DNA of 17,734 nt from an uncultured Planctomycetaceae bacterium (GTDB lineage Bacteria; Planctomycetota; Planctomycetia; Pirellulales; Pirellulaceae): the NCBI GenBank assembly GCA_937967665.1, contig CALBSZ010000612.1, positions 1 to 17,734 on the forward strand, in the 5' to 3' direction. Positions 1-8,330 of this stretch are shown piece after piece (the first letter of the stretch is position 1; each line of letters begins with the position of its first letter). Below the pieces are notes generated by a model. The model saw only the letters and a program-made list of their open reading frames with translations, did no database searches and had not been told where the DNA came from. The position numbers and the translations under genes are program-made.

Positions 1-22
1 CGTCCTGTTCCGCGCAATCGCC

Positions 23-78
23 GCGGCGACTCTCCCGGAGGGAGAATGGCGCGCGGCGGCGACTCTCCCTGGGGAGGG
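23..78. repeat. Two tandem copies of a small GC-rich hairpin repeat
   Basis: The 14-base unit GCGGCGACTCTCCC occurs at 23-36 and again, identically, at 56-69, a period of 33 bases. Each copy runs into a complementary purine stretch: TCTCCC (31-36) can pair with GGGAGA (40-45), and CTCC (65-68) with GGAG (73-76). The pair lies directly downstream of the hrpA stop codon on the minus strand. It could act as a transcription-ending or RNA-stabilising structure, or be a fragment of a dispersed intergenic repeat cut by the window edge. No T-run follows on the minus strand, so a classical intrinsic terminator is not supported. Confidence 0.5.
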
Positions 79-99
79 TTGGACTCGGTAGCGGCCGGA

Positions 100-3000
100 T
101 CAAAGGACCTTGGACCACTGCTTTTCGAGCCGTTTGGGCGAGACGGTGACAGAAGTGCCGAGTTTCTGGGCGTACAGTGAAACGCGGTACTCTTCAATCA
201 TCCAACGAAACTCCTCCAAGGCAGGATCGACCTGCCCGGTTGCATCGTGTTCCGCCAGTCGCTGTTCGTACTGTGTCATGTAGTGGTGCAATTCCGCTGT
301 GTAGTCGCTGTCGCGTTTGCCGAGTGCTCCGAGCTTGTCGATCCGTTCGCGAATGGCCCGCAGGTAGCGAGGATACTGTTCCAGCCAGGCCCATGGCGTC
401 GTGCAGAGGAAACGCGGTGTCATTAAGGCGTGCAACTGAGCGGTCATGTCGGCACGCGCCGCGGACCAATTCCGGGGGACGTCGGCGAGTGCCACCGCCG
501 CGTCGTGATACGCTTGAAACAACTTGGGCATCAACGCGGCCACTTGCTGGGCCGCCACGCTCATCGATTCGATGCGATTGGCGAAGAGTGCTTGAAATTC
601 TTCAACGTTCCGCGGGATGCGGCGACCGTCCACAAACGCGCGGCGCGCGATCACGTCTTCCAGGTCCTTTTCCAAGTCCCGGGTCGAAATCGCGGACGAG
701 GCCAGTACTTTCCATTGTGCGGAGTCGGGAAGCCAGTTGATTTGCGAACGCAATTCACGACGTTCCTGCAACACGCACAGGCGAGTCAACCCCGCGCGTG
801 TCAATTGCTCCGCGCGGGCCGCCGTGGTCTGCAGCCGCAGCCCGACGCTGTCTCCCTGATCGATCAGCGCGGGAAAGGCGGGGACGGTAAATCCGCCTCG
901 TTGGATTTCCACTTGCGCCGGGAATTCAGTCAGGTCCCAGTCCCGCATGCCGTCGCGCTGCCACGAGGCGTCTGCGACCGCGGTTGTCAATGCGCCGTGT
1001 GGCTCGGCCTGCTGCTTTGCCAACACGTCCTCCATCGAACCCGAACGAACTTCCTGACCGGACTCATCGACAACGCGGATGTTGAGATGCAGGTGGCTTG
1101 CCAGTTTGTCCAGACGGAAGTCGGCAGGCGAAATAGGTTCTTCGGCAATGGTGCTGAGCGCCCGTGCCAGGACGTCGTGGAAGTCCCCTTCCCCGAACTC
1201 CATCGAACTGGCGACCTGGCGGGCCGTATTGGGAACGGGGACGAAATTGCGCCGCAAGCGTTTCGGCAGCGAGCGGATGATGGCGACGATACGATCTTCC
1301 AGCAGTCCGGGAACCAGCCAGCCAATCCGCGCTGCCGGCAGTTGCTGCAGTCCTGCTTCCGGCACCGTCAGCGTGACGCCGTCGTTCGCCGCGCCCGGTT
1401 GAAAGCAGTATTCCAGTGGCAGATTCATCCCGGCGACTTCCAGCGAACCTGGGAAGTCGGCGGGGTCGAGCGCGTCGGTGGCCGATGCGTTGAGATCGGC
1501 CTGTGTCATCGTCAGTCGGTGGTTCGCTTCGTACGTCTTCTGTCGCAAGTAGCGGCGCAGCGTGGGACCGTCGACCACGTCCGCCGGCAGACGCTCGTCG
1601 TAAAAACGATAGATCGTATAGTCGTCAATCAGCAGGTCACGCTGTCGGGATCGAGCGACCAGTTCCTGCAGTTCCTCCAGCAGCTGTTCATTCCGGTTCT
1701 GGAAGTCGGCGTGGGTGCGCAATTCACGCTGGACCAGGCCGTGTTCGATGAGCAGTTCCCGGCATTTCTGCGGATCGATTTTCGCGTAGCCGGTCCGTCG
1801 GCGCGGGACGACGGTCAAACCGAACAACGTCACCTTTTCGAATGCCATGGCGCTCTCGGATTTCAGATGCCAATGGGGATCGCTGTAACTGCGCTTGACC
1901 AGGTGCCCGGCCAGGCGTTCAATCCAGTCAGGATTGATGCGGGCCGCCGTGCGGCCGTAGCGTCGCGTCGTCTCGACAAGTTCGGCCGCCATGATCCATT
2001 TCGGTTCGGTGCCAAATATTCCCGACCCTGGCCAAAGATGAAACTTGACGCCGCCGGCACCCGTGTACTCGTGCCGGTCTCCCAGCATCGCGACACCGGA
2101 CAACAGGCCGGATAGCAGGGATCGATGAATGGCGTCGTAGTCGTCTTGCCGAGTCCGCGGCTTCAGGCCGGACTCCTGAACGATTTGCAAGAGCTGCCGA
2201 TGCAGGTCTTGCCATTCGAGCATTCGCGGATAGGAAAGGAAGTTTTGCTCGCAAGCCTTGCGCAGGCGGCTCCGTGACAAGTCCGACTTGCGTTCGTGGA
2301 AGAAGTCCCAAACCTTCAACAGGCTCAGGAAGTCGGATTGCTCGTCGGCAAATTGTTCGTGCCGGGCGTCCGCCACCGCGGCCTTCTCCGCCGGGCGTTC
2401 TCGCGGATCTTGCAACTCGAGCGCGGAAGCAATAATCAGGACCTCGTTCAAGCATCCCTGGTCGTTCGCTTCGATCACCATGCGGCCGATGCGCGGATCG
2501 ATCGGCCAGCCGCTCAACTTCCGACCCACGTCGGTCAGCGCGCGGCGCTCGTCGATGGCGCCGATTTCAAACAGCGTCTTGTACCCGTCGCGAATCGCCT
2601 CCGGACGCGGCGGATCGAGAAAGGGAAACGCTTCGATCTTGCCCAGATTCAGCGACATCGTCTGCAGGATGACCGAGGCCAGATTGGTGCGGCGAATTTC
2701 GGGCGTGGTGAAGCGGGGACGATCCGCAAAGTCGGACTCGGCATAGAGGCGAATGCAGATCCCCGGTCCCAGGCGCCCGCAGCGTCCCGCGCGTTGATCG
2801 GCCGAGGCTTTTGAAATCGCTTCGACGGGCAGGCGCTGGACTTTGCTGCGCGGCGCGTAGCGGCTGATCCGGGCCGTCCCGGTATCGACAACGTGATGGA
2901 TTCCGGGAACGGTCAGTGAGGATTCGGCGACGTTGGTGGCCAGCACGATGCGCTGTTGTTTGTGCGGTTGAAAAATCTTGTTTTGTTCCGCCGAAGACAG

Positions 3001-3978
3001 TCGCGCGTACAGCGGTACGATTTCCACAGGTTCCGTTCCGAGCTGCCTCAATGGGGCACGCAGTTTTTTCGCCGCAATACGAATGTCTCGTTCGGTGGGC
3101 AGGAAGACCAGCGTGTCGCCGCGCCGTTCCGCGGCAAGTTCCACGACGGCGTCGTTAATGCCGTCGAAGACATCGCGTTCTTCGCCCGTTGCTTCCAGCG
3201 GTCGATAACGGATCTCGACGGGATAGCCGCGGCCGCTCACTTCGATAATCGGTGCCGGGCCACGTTCGTCCGCAAAATGTTCGCTGAAGCGATTCGCATC
3301 GATCGTCGCTGAAGTAATAATCACGCGCAGGTCCGTCCGTTTGTGCAGCAGCCGATGCAGGTAGCCCAGCAGGAAGTCGATGTTCAGCGAGCGCTCGTGG
3401 GCCTCGTCGACAATAATCACCTCGTAGGCATCCAGGAACCGATCACTGCGTGTTTCGGCCAGCAAGACGCCGTCGGTCATCAACTTGATGTAGGTACGCG
3501 GATTCGTTTTGTCCGCGAAACGGACCTTGAAGCCGACACCCTGACCGAGCGGGGTTTGCAGTTCTTCGGCCACGCGCGCCGCGACACTGCGCGCGGCGAT
3601 GCGGCGTGGCTGCGTGTGGCCGATGAGTCCCTTGATTCCAAAACCTTCCGCCAGGCAGGCCTTGGGAAGCTGCGTGGACTTGCCCGACCCCGTTTCGCCG
3701 CTCACGATGATCACTTGCCGCCCGCGCAGGGCCTCGCGGATTTCAGGCAACTTCCGGAAAATCGGCAAGGCCTTGTCAAACGTGACGGCGGGAACCGCGG
3801 CGGCGCGGGATGTGCGTAGTTCGGTGGATTGAGCCAGCCGCGCAAAGAAGCGATCGCGTCGCTGATTCGAGCGATCGGAGCGGTCGGATTTCGCCAGTCG
3901 TCGCCATTCCCGCCGCAAGGCGAATTGGTCGGCTTGCATGGCGAGTTCGATCTGCGATTCGATGTCCGAAAGATTCAT
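100..3978 (-). CDS. hrpA: ATP-dependent DEAH-box RNA helicase HrpA
   Basis: Predicted 1292-residue DEAH/RHA-family helicase, the usual size for bacterial HrpA. Visible motifs are Walker A GETGSGKST (94-102), DEAH (191-194), SAT (223-225), TNVAESSLT (348-356) and QRAGRCGR (395-402). These cover both RecA-like lobes and are followed by a winged-helix/HA2 region, an OB-like region and a very long C-terminal part matching the DUF3418 extension that separates HrpA from the shorter HrpB. All catalytic motifs look intact. The family unwinds RNA using NTP; E. coli HrpA has been linked to mRNA processing and rescue of collided ribosomes. The ATG lies 6 bases after the stop codon of the upstream lipoprotein gene, so translation is probably coupled or co-transcribed. 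The N-terminal 60 residues are highly charged (an Arg/Ser/Asp-rich stretch at 24-45). Family assignment is very secure; the cellular role here is inferred. Confidence 0.96.
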   Translation of the reverse strand: MNLSDIESQIELAMQADQFALRREWRRLAKSDRSDRSNQRRDRFFARLAQSTELRTSRAAAVPAVTFDKALPIFRKLPEIREALRGRQVIIVSGETGSGKSTQLPKACLAEGFGIKGLIGHTQPRRIAARSVAARVAEELQTPLGQGVGFKVRFADKTNPRTYIKLMTDGVLLAETRSDRFLDAYEVIIVDEAHERSLNIDFLLGYLHRLLHKRTDLRVIITSATIDANRFSEHFADERGPAPIIEVSGRGYPVEIRYRPLEATGEERDVFDGINDAVVELAAERRGDTLVFLPTERDIRIAAKKLRAPLRQLGTEPVEIVPLYARLSSAEQNKIFQPHKQQRIVLATNVAESSLTVPGIHHVVDTGTARISRYAPRSKVQRLPVEAISKASADQRAGRCGRLGPGICIRLYAESDFADRPRFTTPEIRRTNLASVILQTMSLNLGKIEAFPFLDPPRPEAIRDGYKTLFEIGAIDERRALTDVGRKLSGWPIDPRIGRMVIEANDQGCLNEVLIIASALELQDPRERPAEKAAVADARHEQFADEQSDFLSLLKVWDFFHERKSDLSRSRLRKACEQNFLSYPRMLEWQDLHRQLLQIVQESGLKPRTRQDDYDAIHRSLLSGLLSGVAMLGDRHEYTGAGGVKFHLWPGSGIFGTEPKWIMAAELVETTRRYGRTAARINPDWIERLAGHLVKRSYSDPHWHLKSESAMAFEKVTLFGLTVVPRRRTGYAKIDPQKCRELLIEHGLVQRELRTHADFQNRNEQLLEELQELVARSRQRDLLIDDYTIYRFYDERLPADVVDGPTLRRYLRQKTYEANHRLTMTQADLNASATDALDPADFPGSLEVAGMNLPLEYCFQPGAANDGVTLTVPEAGLQQLPAARIGWLVPGLLEDRIVAIIRSLPKRLRRNFVPVPNTARQVASSMEFGEGDFHDVLARALSTIAEEPISPADFRLDKLASHLHLNIRVVDESGQEVRSGSMEDVLAKQQAEPHGALTTAVADASWQRDGMRDWDLTEFPAQVEIQRGGFTVPAFPALIDQGDSVGLRLQTTAARAEQLTRAGLTRLCVLQERRELRSQINWLPDSAQWKVLASSAISTRDLEKDLEDVIARRAFVDGRRIPRNVEEFQALFANRIESMSVAAQQVAALMPKLFQAYHDAAVALADVPRNWSAARADMTAQLHALMTPRFLCTTPWAWLEQYPRYLRAIRERIDKLGALGKRDSDYTAELHHYMTQYEQRLAEHDATGQVDPALEEFRWMIEEYRVSLYAQKLGTSVTVSPKRLEKQWSKVL

Positions 3979-3984
3979 GGCAGC

Positions 3985-4878
3985 TTATCGCCACGGCTGT
4001 CGCAGTCGCCGGAGCGGTCGCTCGTCCGCCGAGCGCGGCTGCACGCGAGTCAAATCGACCGGCGGGTAACCATTGATTTGCGGCATGGTCCAGAGTTGTG
4101 TTGAGGCATTCAGCTGATTAATCAAGAACTCGTTCACGGTCAGGCGGAAGGCGATCTGGGCTGGAGGCAACTTAATGTCCACGGTGCGTGGCAGCGATAC
4201 CTTGTGATTCGGGTCGTACTGGTGGCCGGAAGCCTGAGCCGACGCCAGCAACCGTTGCTGCGCGTCATACACCTCTTGTAGCACAATCCAGCCGTAGCGG
4301 CCATGGACCACAATTCGCTTGGTGATGTCGCCGCTGGGACGCCGGACCTGCTGGCGAATCTCGACGTGATCCGTGTTGTAGGGGTAGGGTCCTTCGAGTT
4401 CCGAGTTGGGGTCCAGCTGCATCAGCCCCAATGCCTCGACCAGCCAATCCGGTTCGATGGGGATCATGTTCTTCACGGGGCTTTGCGCAAACTGCTCATG
4501 ACGGGCGAACAGGACCGCGGGGGGCTTGCTTTGTTTGATCCAGATCCAGAACAGGTCGTTGTTGCTGCCCAGATCCATCTCCGCGCCAGTCAGTCCCGTG
4601 TCCGCGCGGAAGCGGATGTGTCGCGGACGTTCGATCGCCAGATTGGCGCGCAGCGACATCGGAACGCCTTCGATCTTCACGGTGGCTTCGTCGGTGTGAA
4701 GCTGACGCACTGCGGCGCTGTTCTGGTTGACGGCGGCAACCACTTCGGTCAACGTGGGCGTGCCGCTGAATGGAGTCGGCGCGGGCTGCAGTAATTGTTC
4801 CTGAACGCGCGGGCATGCCGCACCGCTGGCCGCGAACAGCACGGACACGGAAAACAGCACAAGGCAGTACTTGGGCAT
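3985..4878 (-). CDS. Putative lipoprotein of unknown function (LolA/LolB-like fold possible)
   Basis: Unrecognised protein, 297 residues from the chosen ATG. That start puts a hydrophobic segment right at the N-terminus (MPKYCLVLFSVSVLFAASGAAC), with Cys22 as the candidate lipidated residue. The residue at -3 is Gly rather than the preferred Leu/Val/Ile, so the lipobox is imperfect. An alternative ATG at 4947 adds 23 mostly polar residues before the signal. It has an AGGA close upstream, but that start would bury the export signal. After a proline-rich linker, the body alternates polar and hydrophobic residues (for example 'VKIEGVPMSLRANLAIERP' and 'HGRYGWIVLQEVYD') as in the one-sided beta barrels of LolA/LolB and DUF4292-type outer-membrane lipoproteins. 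This fold is a guess from the pattern only. The gene ends 6 bases before hrpA and starts about 110-180 bases after the 161-residue protein gene. It probably acts at the cell envelope; its link to hrpA may be only positional. Confidence 0.75.
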   Translation of the reverse strand: MPKYCLVLFSVSVLFAASGAACPRVQEQLLQPAPTPFSGTPTLTEVVAAVNQNSAAVRQLHTDEATVKIEGVPMSLRANLAIERPRHIRFRADTGLTGAEMDLGSNNDLFWIWIKQSKPPAVLFARHEQFAQSPVKNMIPIEPDWLVEALGLMQLDPNSELEGPYPYNTDHVEIRQQVRRPSGDITKRIVVHGRYGWIVLQEVYDAQQRLLASAQASGHQYDPNHKVSLPRTVDIKLPPAQIAFRLTVNEFLINQLNASTQLWTMPQINGYPPVDLTRVQPRSADERPLRRLRQPWR

Positions 4879-5056
4879 CGCGGCGCGGTCGGCAGCTCGA
4901 GATTCTGGAGCCGCAGGCGTGATTTCCGGGTTTGACCGTGCAATCATGATCCTACTTCGCTACTTAGCGGTTGCCTTGTGAAAGCCCGCTGGTTTTGCGG
5001 AGTTTGCTTTCGCAAGTCAAGTTAGGCTTCGTGAGTCCAGCATGGTCTGCCGCAAG

Positions 5057-5542
5057 TTACTCGCCCGCGTACAGGATCCTGGCCAGTTCGTCCTGGATTT
5101 CATTAATTCGCGATTTGCTGGGATGGGCGACGGGAACCTTGTATTCCGTCTCGTTGCGTTGGCAGAAGAGCACAAGGAATTCCTGCCCCGCTTCGTTGGT
5201 TTCGGTCTTGTCCAGTTGCAGGATGCGGCGGCGTACCATCAGCAGCGCAAGGATGTAGCGGACGTCGGACATTTCGGGTTGCGCTTCCAGTTGCTCGAAA
5301 TAGTGCAGCATCACATCGTTGGGCGCCCAGCGCATCTTGCCGGCACTGGCATCGGGCATTTTCGATTTCCACCAGCCCAGCGACTCTTCAGGCGGACCCG
5401 GCCAGCCCTCTTCGCAATAGTCGCGACGAACAATGTCCGCTCCCTTTTGTTCCAATACAGAATAGAACGATTCGCCCGGCTGGAGTTCACGGCCGGTGTT
5501 CGCACATTTGCGAGTGCAGCGTTGGATGTCGAAGTCGATCAT
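5057..5542 (-). CDS. Conserved hypothetical protein with N-terminal Cys motif
   Basis: Predicted 161-residue cytosolic protein with no signal peptide or membrane segment. The start was chosen at the ATG giving MIDFDIQRCTRKC. The upstream in-frame extension to 5683 would overlap the preceding gene and reads as low-quality sequence. The N-terminus has Cys9 and Cys13 followed by TGRELQPGE and later 'RDYCEEGW' (Cys43), a spacing that suggests half of a zinc-binding site. Trp-rich ('PGPPEESLGWWKSKMP') and helical ('APNDVMLHYFEQL') segments follow, then a run resembling 'DVRYILALLMVRRRIL' and a C-terminal helix. The sequence resembles a hypothetical family I associate with planctomycetes; no function is known to me. 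It lies 62 bases downstream of the 91-residue protein gene and is likely in the same transcript as rnhA. Confidence 0.85.
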   Translation of the reverse strand: MIDFDIQRCTRKCANTGRELQPGESFYSVLEQKGADIVRRDYCEEGWPGPPEESLGWWKSKMPDASAGKMRWAPNDVMLHYFEQLEAQPEMSDVRYILALLMVRRRILQLDKTETNEAGQEFLVLFCQRNETEYKVPVAHPSKSRINEIQDELARILYAGE

Positions 5543-5604
5543 GGAATCTGGCAGGTCCGGAGCTTGGTTTGGCGACCGGATGGTACGGGAAATGAGAAAA
5601 TCCC

Positions 5605-5880
5605 TCAATACGCAGTGAAGAACCTCGTATCCACCCCTCCAGGGCCGATCCGCAGACGCACGGGCTTGCTGCATTTCGGGCAATTGCCCTCGTAGGCCGT
5701 GCTGTCGCGATTAACGTAGATGCGGCTGTAGACGCCGCAACACGCGAATTGCACGCCCACAAACCGCCGCGAGGACGACGTCGCTGCCGGCTGCGAACCG
5801 GGCTGTTGTGGACGCGGGCCTGGGGGCCCGGAAGGCTCCGGATTGGGATCGCTGGACAGGTCGAGGTTCTCGCCGGGCAT
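5605..5880 (-). CDS. Small conserved protein with CC...CxxC zinc-ribbon-like C-terminus
   Basis: Predicted 91-residue protein starting 10 bases after the rnhA stop codon. A longer in-frame start at 5940 would overlap rnhA by 50 bases and was not used. Residues 1-38 are a disordered linker rich in Pro, Gly and Ser. Residues 39-91 form a compact module with Cys47-Cys48 (FACCGVYSR) and Cys67-x-x-Cys70 (NCPKCSKPVRLRIG), ending GGVDTRFFTAY. Four cysteines in this order suggest one structural zinc. No catalytic motif is visible. The very conserved-looking C-terminal end, carried right to the last residue, suggests a binding function, but none can be named. Its position between rnhA and the 161-residue gene suggests a small operon. 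It resembles planctomycete hypotheticals; this is recognition, not a search result. Confidence 0.82.
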   Translation of the reverse strand: MPGENLDLSSDPNPEPSGPPGPRPQQPGSQPAATSSSRRFVGVQFACCGVYSRIYVNRDSTAYEGNCPKCSKPVRLRIGPGGVDTRFFTAY

Positions 5881-5890
5881 GCTAGCACCG

Positions 5891-6340
5891 CTACAAGTAC
5901 TTCTGATACGCTTGCACCGCCAGTTCATCACAGCGGTCATTTTCCGGATGACCGCTGTGCCCGGCGACTCGAGTATACTTCACGCGGTGAACCTGCAGAA
6001 GTTCGTCCAGCTGTTGCCACAGTTCCACGTTGGCAACGGGTTTCAGGGTCCGGCCCTCTTTGCGCTGCCAACCGTTCTGCTTCCACTTGCGCATCCATTC
6101 GGTCATCCCCTTGCCGACGTAAACGCTGTCTGTGAAGAGTTCGACGTCACAGGGTTTCTTTAAAGCGCTGAGGGCCGAAATGACGGCCTGCAGTTCCATC
6201 CGGTTGTTGGTGGTTTCCTTTTCGCCGCCCGATGCCTCTTTTTCAGTTCCGGTGGAGACGTGTCTCAAAATATATCCCCAGCCACCCGGTCCCGGGTTGC
6301 CGCTGCACGCGCCGTCGGTGTAGATGTGAACTGTCGGCAT
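5891..6340 (-). CDS. rnhA: Ribonuclease HI
   Basis: Predicted 149-residue type I RNase H, close to the E. coli length of 155. It removes the RNA strand of RNA-DNA hybrids such as R-loops and replication primers. The catalytic carboxylates align well: Asp9 in YTDGACSGNPGPGGWG, Glu49 in TTNNRMEL, Asp71 in LFTDSVYV and Asp138 in ENDRCDELA, with the helper His128 in VAGHSGHPEN. The basic handle region (EWMRKWKQNGWQRKEGR, 81-97) is present, as in E. coli RNase HI. The ATG at 6340 gives the normal family N-terminus; no strong Shine-Dalgarno sequence is visible. The next gene begins 10 bases beyond the stop, so the two are probably co-transcribed. Confidence 0.97.
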   Translation of the reverse strand: MPTVHIYTDGACSGNPGPGGWGYILRHVSTGTEKEASGGEKETTNNRMELQAVISALSALKKPCDVELFTDSVYVGKGMTEWMRKWKQNGWQRKEGRTLKPVANVELWQQLDELLQVHRVKYTRVAGHSGHPENDRCDELAVQAYQKYL

Positions 6341-6461
6341 GGTCTGCTTCTTGGTTTTTCCTTGGTGGTGGCTTGTGGTCCGCGTGAGGCCGGGCCTGCT
6401 TCATGGGGCTGACATGATTGCGAATTGCTCGCCGGACGCATGTGTGATTCCGGACAATGTG

Positions 6462-8330
6462 TCAGGCAGGCGCTTTCGGTGGAGAGGGGATCCTTGAAGC
6501 GTTGCCGGAGGCTACCTCGAGCGGTGAACTCGTGTCGAACTGCGGTGAACTCGGCAACGACCACGGCAGGATGATTTTGAAGGTGCTGCCGCGCCCGATT
6601 TCACTGGTTAAGGAAATCTCGCCGCCCATAAGTATGCACAGTTCCTTGACGATCGAAAGTCCCAGTCCGGTCCCCGAATACTCGCGGGTGAGGTTGTCGC
6701 CGCCGATTCCCCTGGCTCCCTGTCGAAACTTTTCGAAGATCACTTCCTGGTCTTCCTTGGCAATACCGACTCCCGTGTCCGACACGGAAAGGTCCAGCAT
6801 GCCGTCGGAATTCAGAATGGCAGAAACCGTAATACGACCTCCCTCGGGCGTGAATTTGATTGCGTTTGACAACAGATTGGTGAGTATTTGTTGAATCTTG
6901 CTTTGGTCCTGGTACATCGGCTCCAGGTCCTCGGGAACGAACGTATCCAGGTCGATGTTCTTTTCTTCCGTCAATGACCGCACCATGTCGCATTGTGCGT
7001 TAATGATGGTTTCGAGCCGGAATTCGGTGGGCTTCAACTCCATCTTGCCGGCTTCGACCTTCGCCAGGTCCAGGATGTCGTTGATCATCTCCAGCAGCAC
7101 ACGTCCTGACTTCTGAATATTTTGCGCGTAACGTTTCTGCTTGTCATTCAGCGATTCGATCCCCTGCAACACCTCTGAAAATCCGATGATGCTGTTCAGC
7201 GGTGTGCGCAGTTCGTGGCTCATGTTAGCCAGGAAGTCCCCTTTCAATCGATTCATTTCGTAAAGGCTCATATTGGCCTGCGCCAATTCGTCAATCTTCC
7301 GGTCCAGATCCTCATTCACCAAACGCAGATCGCGCTGCGTGTCGGTCAAGTGTCGCAACATCCGGTTGAACGAGGCGGCCAGTTCCTCAAATTCGTCATT
7401 GGTGTTGATTTCCGCCCGGCGGTCCGTTTGCCCGCGGCTGATTTCGTCACTGACTTCGCGCAAATGATTCAGCGGCATGACCACGACATATTTGAAGATA
7501 ATGTAGAGCGTGACCATGGCCAGGAACACGGTCATCAGCGCGCCCGCGATCAACACCGCGCGGATGCGGTTGATCGCCCGCTGGGTCTGTTCGTAGGGGA
7601 CAATGACTTTGATTACGGGAAAGGCGAACGCTTCATCGACTTGCGACGTCACATCGGTGGTGGAGGCCGTGGAGGCGGGAACGGAAAAGTGGCAGCTGGT
7701 ACACACCGTGCGGTTGTACGGAAACGGCGAGTAGTAATGGTACTGGTTCTGGCCCGGAAGATGGCGTTCCTTGAAGGGATAGGAAAGTTGCCGCGAGCGA
7801 ATATCGTTCAACGATTCCGGAGTAACGCTCTGCGGGTCATTCGCCGCCATTTCCTGTTTCTGCTGCGCGATCAAGTATTCGGAGAACTCCTGCTTCAGTT
7901 CACGAATCTTTTCGATTTCGTCTTCGTCTTCAAGGTATTTGCGGGATCCGTCGGCGGCTTCCGCGTTCGGGGGACGAGGCGTAATGACGTTGTCCAGCGA
8001 CAGGATCTGGTAGTCCGTTTCCAGATTCACGAGCTCGAAGCCATGATGGTAGTTGTCCCCTTCCTGGCTCATGGCGCGGGCAAAGTTCAACTGGCGGTCG
8101 TCGTCGTTGTTCTGTTCGGCGAAAAACTTCATGTGCACGCGCGGGATCACGCCCAGCAGCGAATCGTGCGCGCGGTTCCGTGTCATCTTTCGCACCAGAT
8201 CCTCGGCAATCTGGTCGGCGCCGTAAAAAGCGCCGCCGATCAGGAGCAACAGGCAACCGCCGAACAGCAGCCGCGATTTTCGTTCGAGGCTGGTTTCGCC
8301 GAGGACACGTTTTAAAGAGCGATAAGCCAT
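6462..8330 (-). CDS. Membrane histidine kinase with periplasmic CxxCH haem-binding sensor
   Basis: Predicted 622-residue sensor kinase. A membrane segment lies at about 21-38 and a second at about 256-284, enclosing a periplasmic region of about 215 residues. That region ends in Cys210-Thr-Ser-Cys-His214, a c-type haem attachment motif just after a Tyr/Phe-rich stretch (QYHYYSPFPYNRTV). This resembles Tll0287-like/DUF3365 haem sensor domains. Then follow a HAMP domain (about 285-338), a short coiled coil, a HisKA domain with phospho-acceptor His372 (ANMSHELRTPLNS), and a HATPase with N box around 485-493, DTGVGI (518-523) and GTGLGL (553-558). All kinase motifs are intact. There is no receiver domain, and no response regulator gene is seen in this window. 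The last 30 residues are a Pro/Ser tail. It probably senses redox state or a small ligand at haem and signals to a distant regulator. rnhA starts 121 bases downstream. Confidence 0.93.
   Translation of the reverse strand: MAYRSLKRVLGETSLERKSRLLFGGCLLLLIGGAFYGADQIAEDLVRKMTRNRAHDSLLGVIPRVHMKFFAEQNNDDDRQLNFARAMSQEGDNYHHGFELVNLETDYQILSLDNVITPRPPNAEAADGSRKYLEDEDEIEKIRELKQEFSEYLIAQQKQEMAANDPQSVTPESLNDIRSRQLSYPFKERHLPGQNQYHYYSPFPYNRTVCTSCHFSVPASTASTTDVTSQVDEAFAFPVIKVIVPYEQTQRAINRIRAVLIAGALMTVFLAMVTLYIIFKYVVVMPLNHLREVSDEISRGQTDRRAEINTNDEFEELAASFNRMLRHLTDTQRDLRLVNEDLDRKIDELAQANMSLYEMNRLKGDFLANMSHELRTPLNSIIGFSEVLQGIESLNDKQKRYAQNIQKSGRVLLEMINDILDLAKVEAGKMELKPTEFRLETIINAQCDMVRSLTEEKNIDLDTFVPEDLEPMYQDQSKIQQILTNLLSNAIKFTPEGGRITVSAILNSDGMLDLSVSDTGVGIAKEDQEVIFEKFRQGARGIGGDNLTREYSGTGLGLSIVKELCILMGGEISLTSEIGRGSTFKIILPWSLPSSPQFDTSSPLEVASGNASRIPSPPKAPA

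Noticed and set aside
430..2115. Long plus-strand open frame (561 codons) opposite hrpA
   Set aside because: It is antisense to an intact helicase, has no recognisable family and is rich in Arg/Gln/His as expected for a shadow of a GC-rich gene.
4981..5010. Hairpin AAAGCCCGC...GCGG...GCTTT between the 161-residue gene and the lipoprotein gene
   Set aside because: It has a 5-base bulge and no T-run on the minus strand, so it is too weak to call a terminator.
7215..8315. Plus-strand open frame of 366 codons opposite the histidine kinase
   Set aside because: The kinase on the other strand has all its motifs; the shadow frame has none and an odd His/Val/Arg composition.
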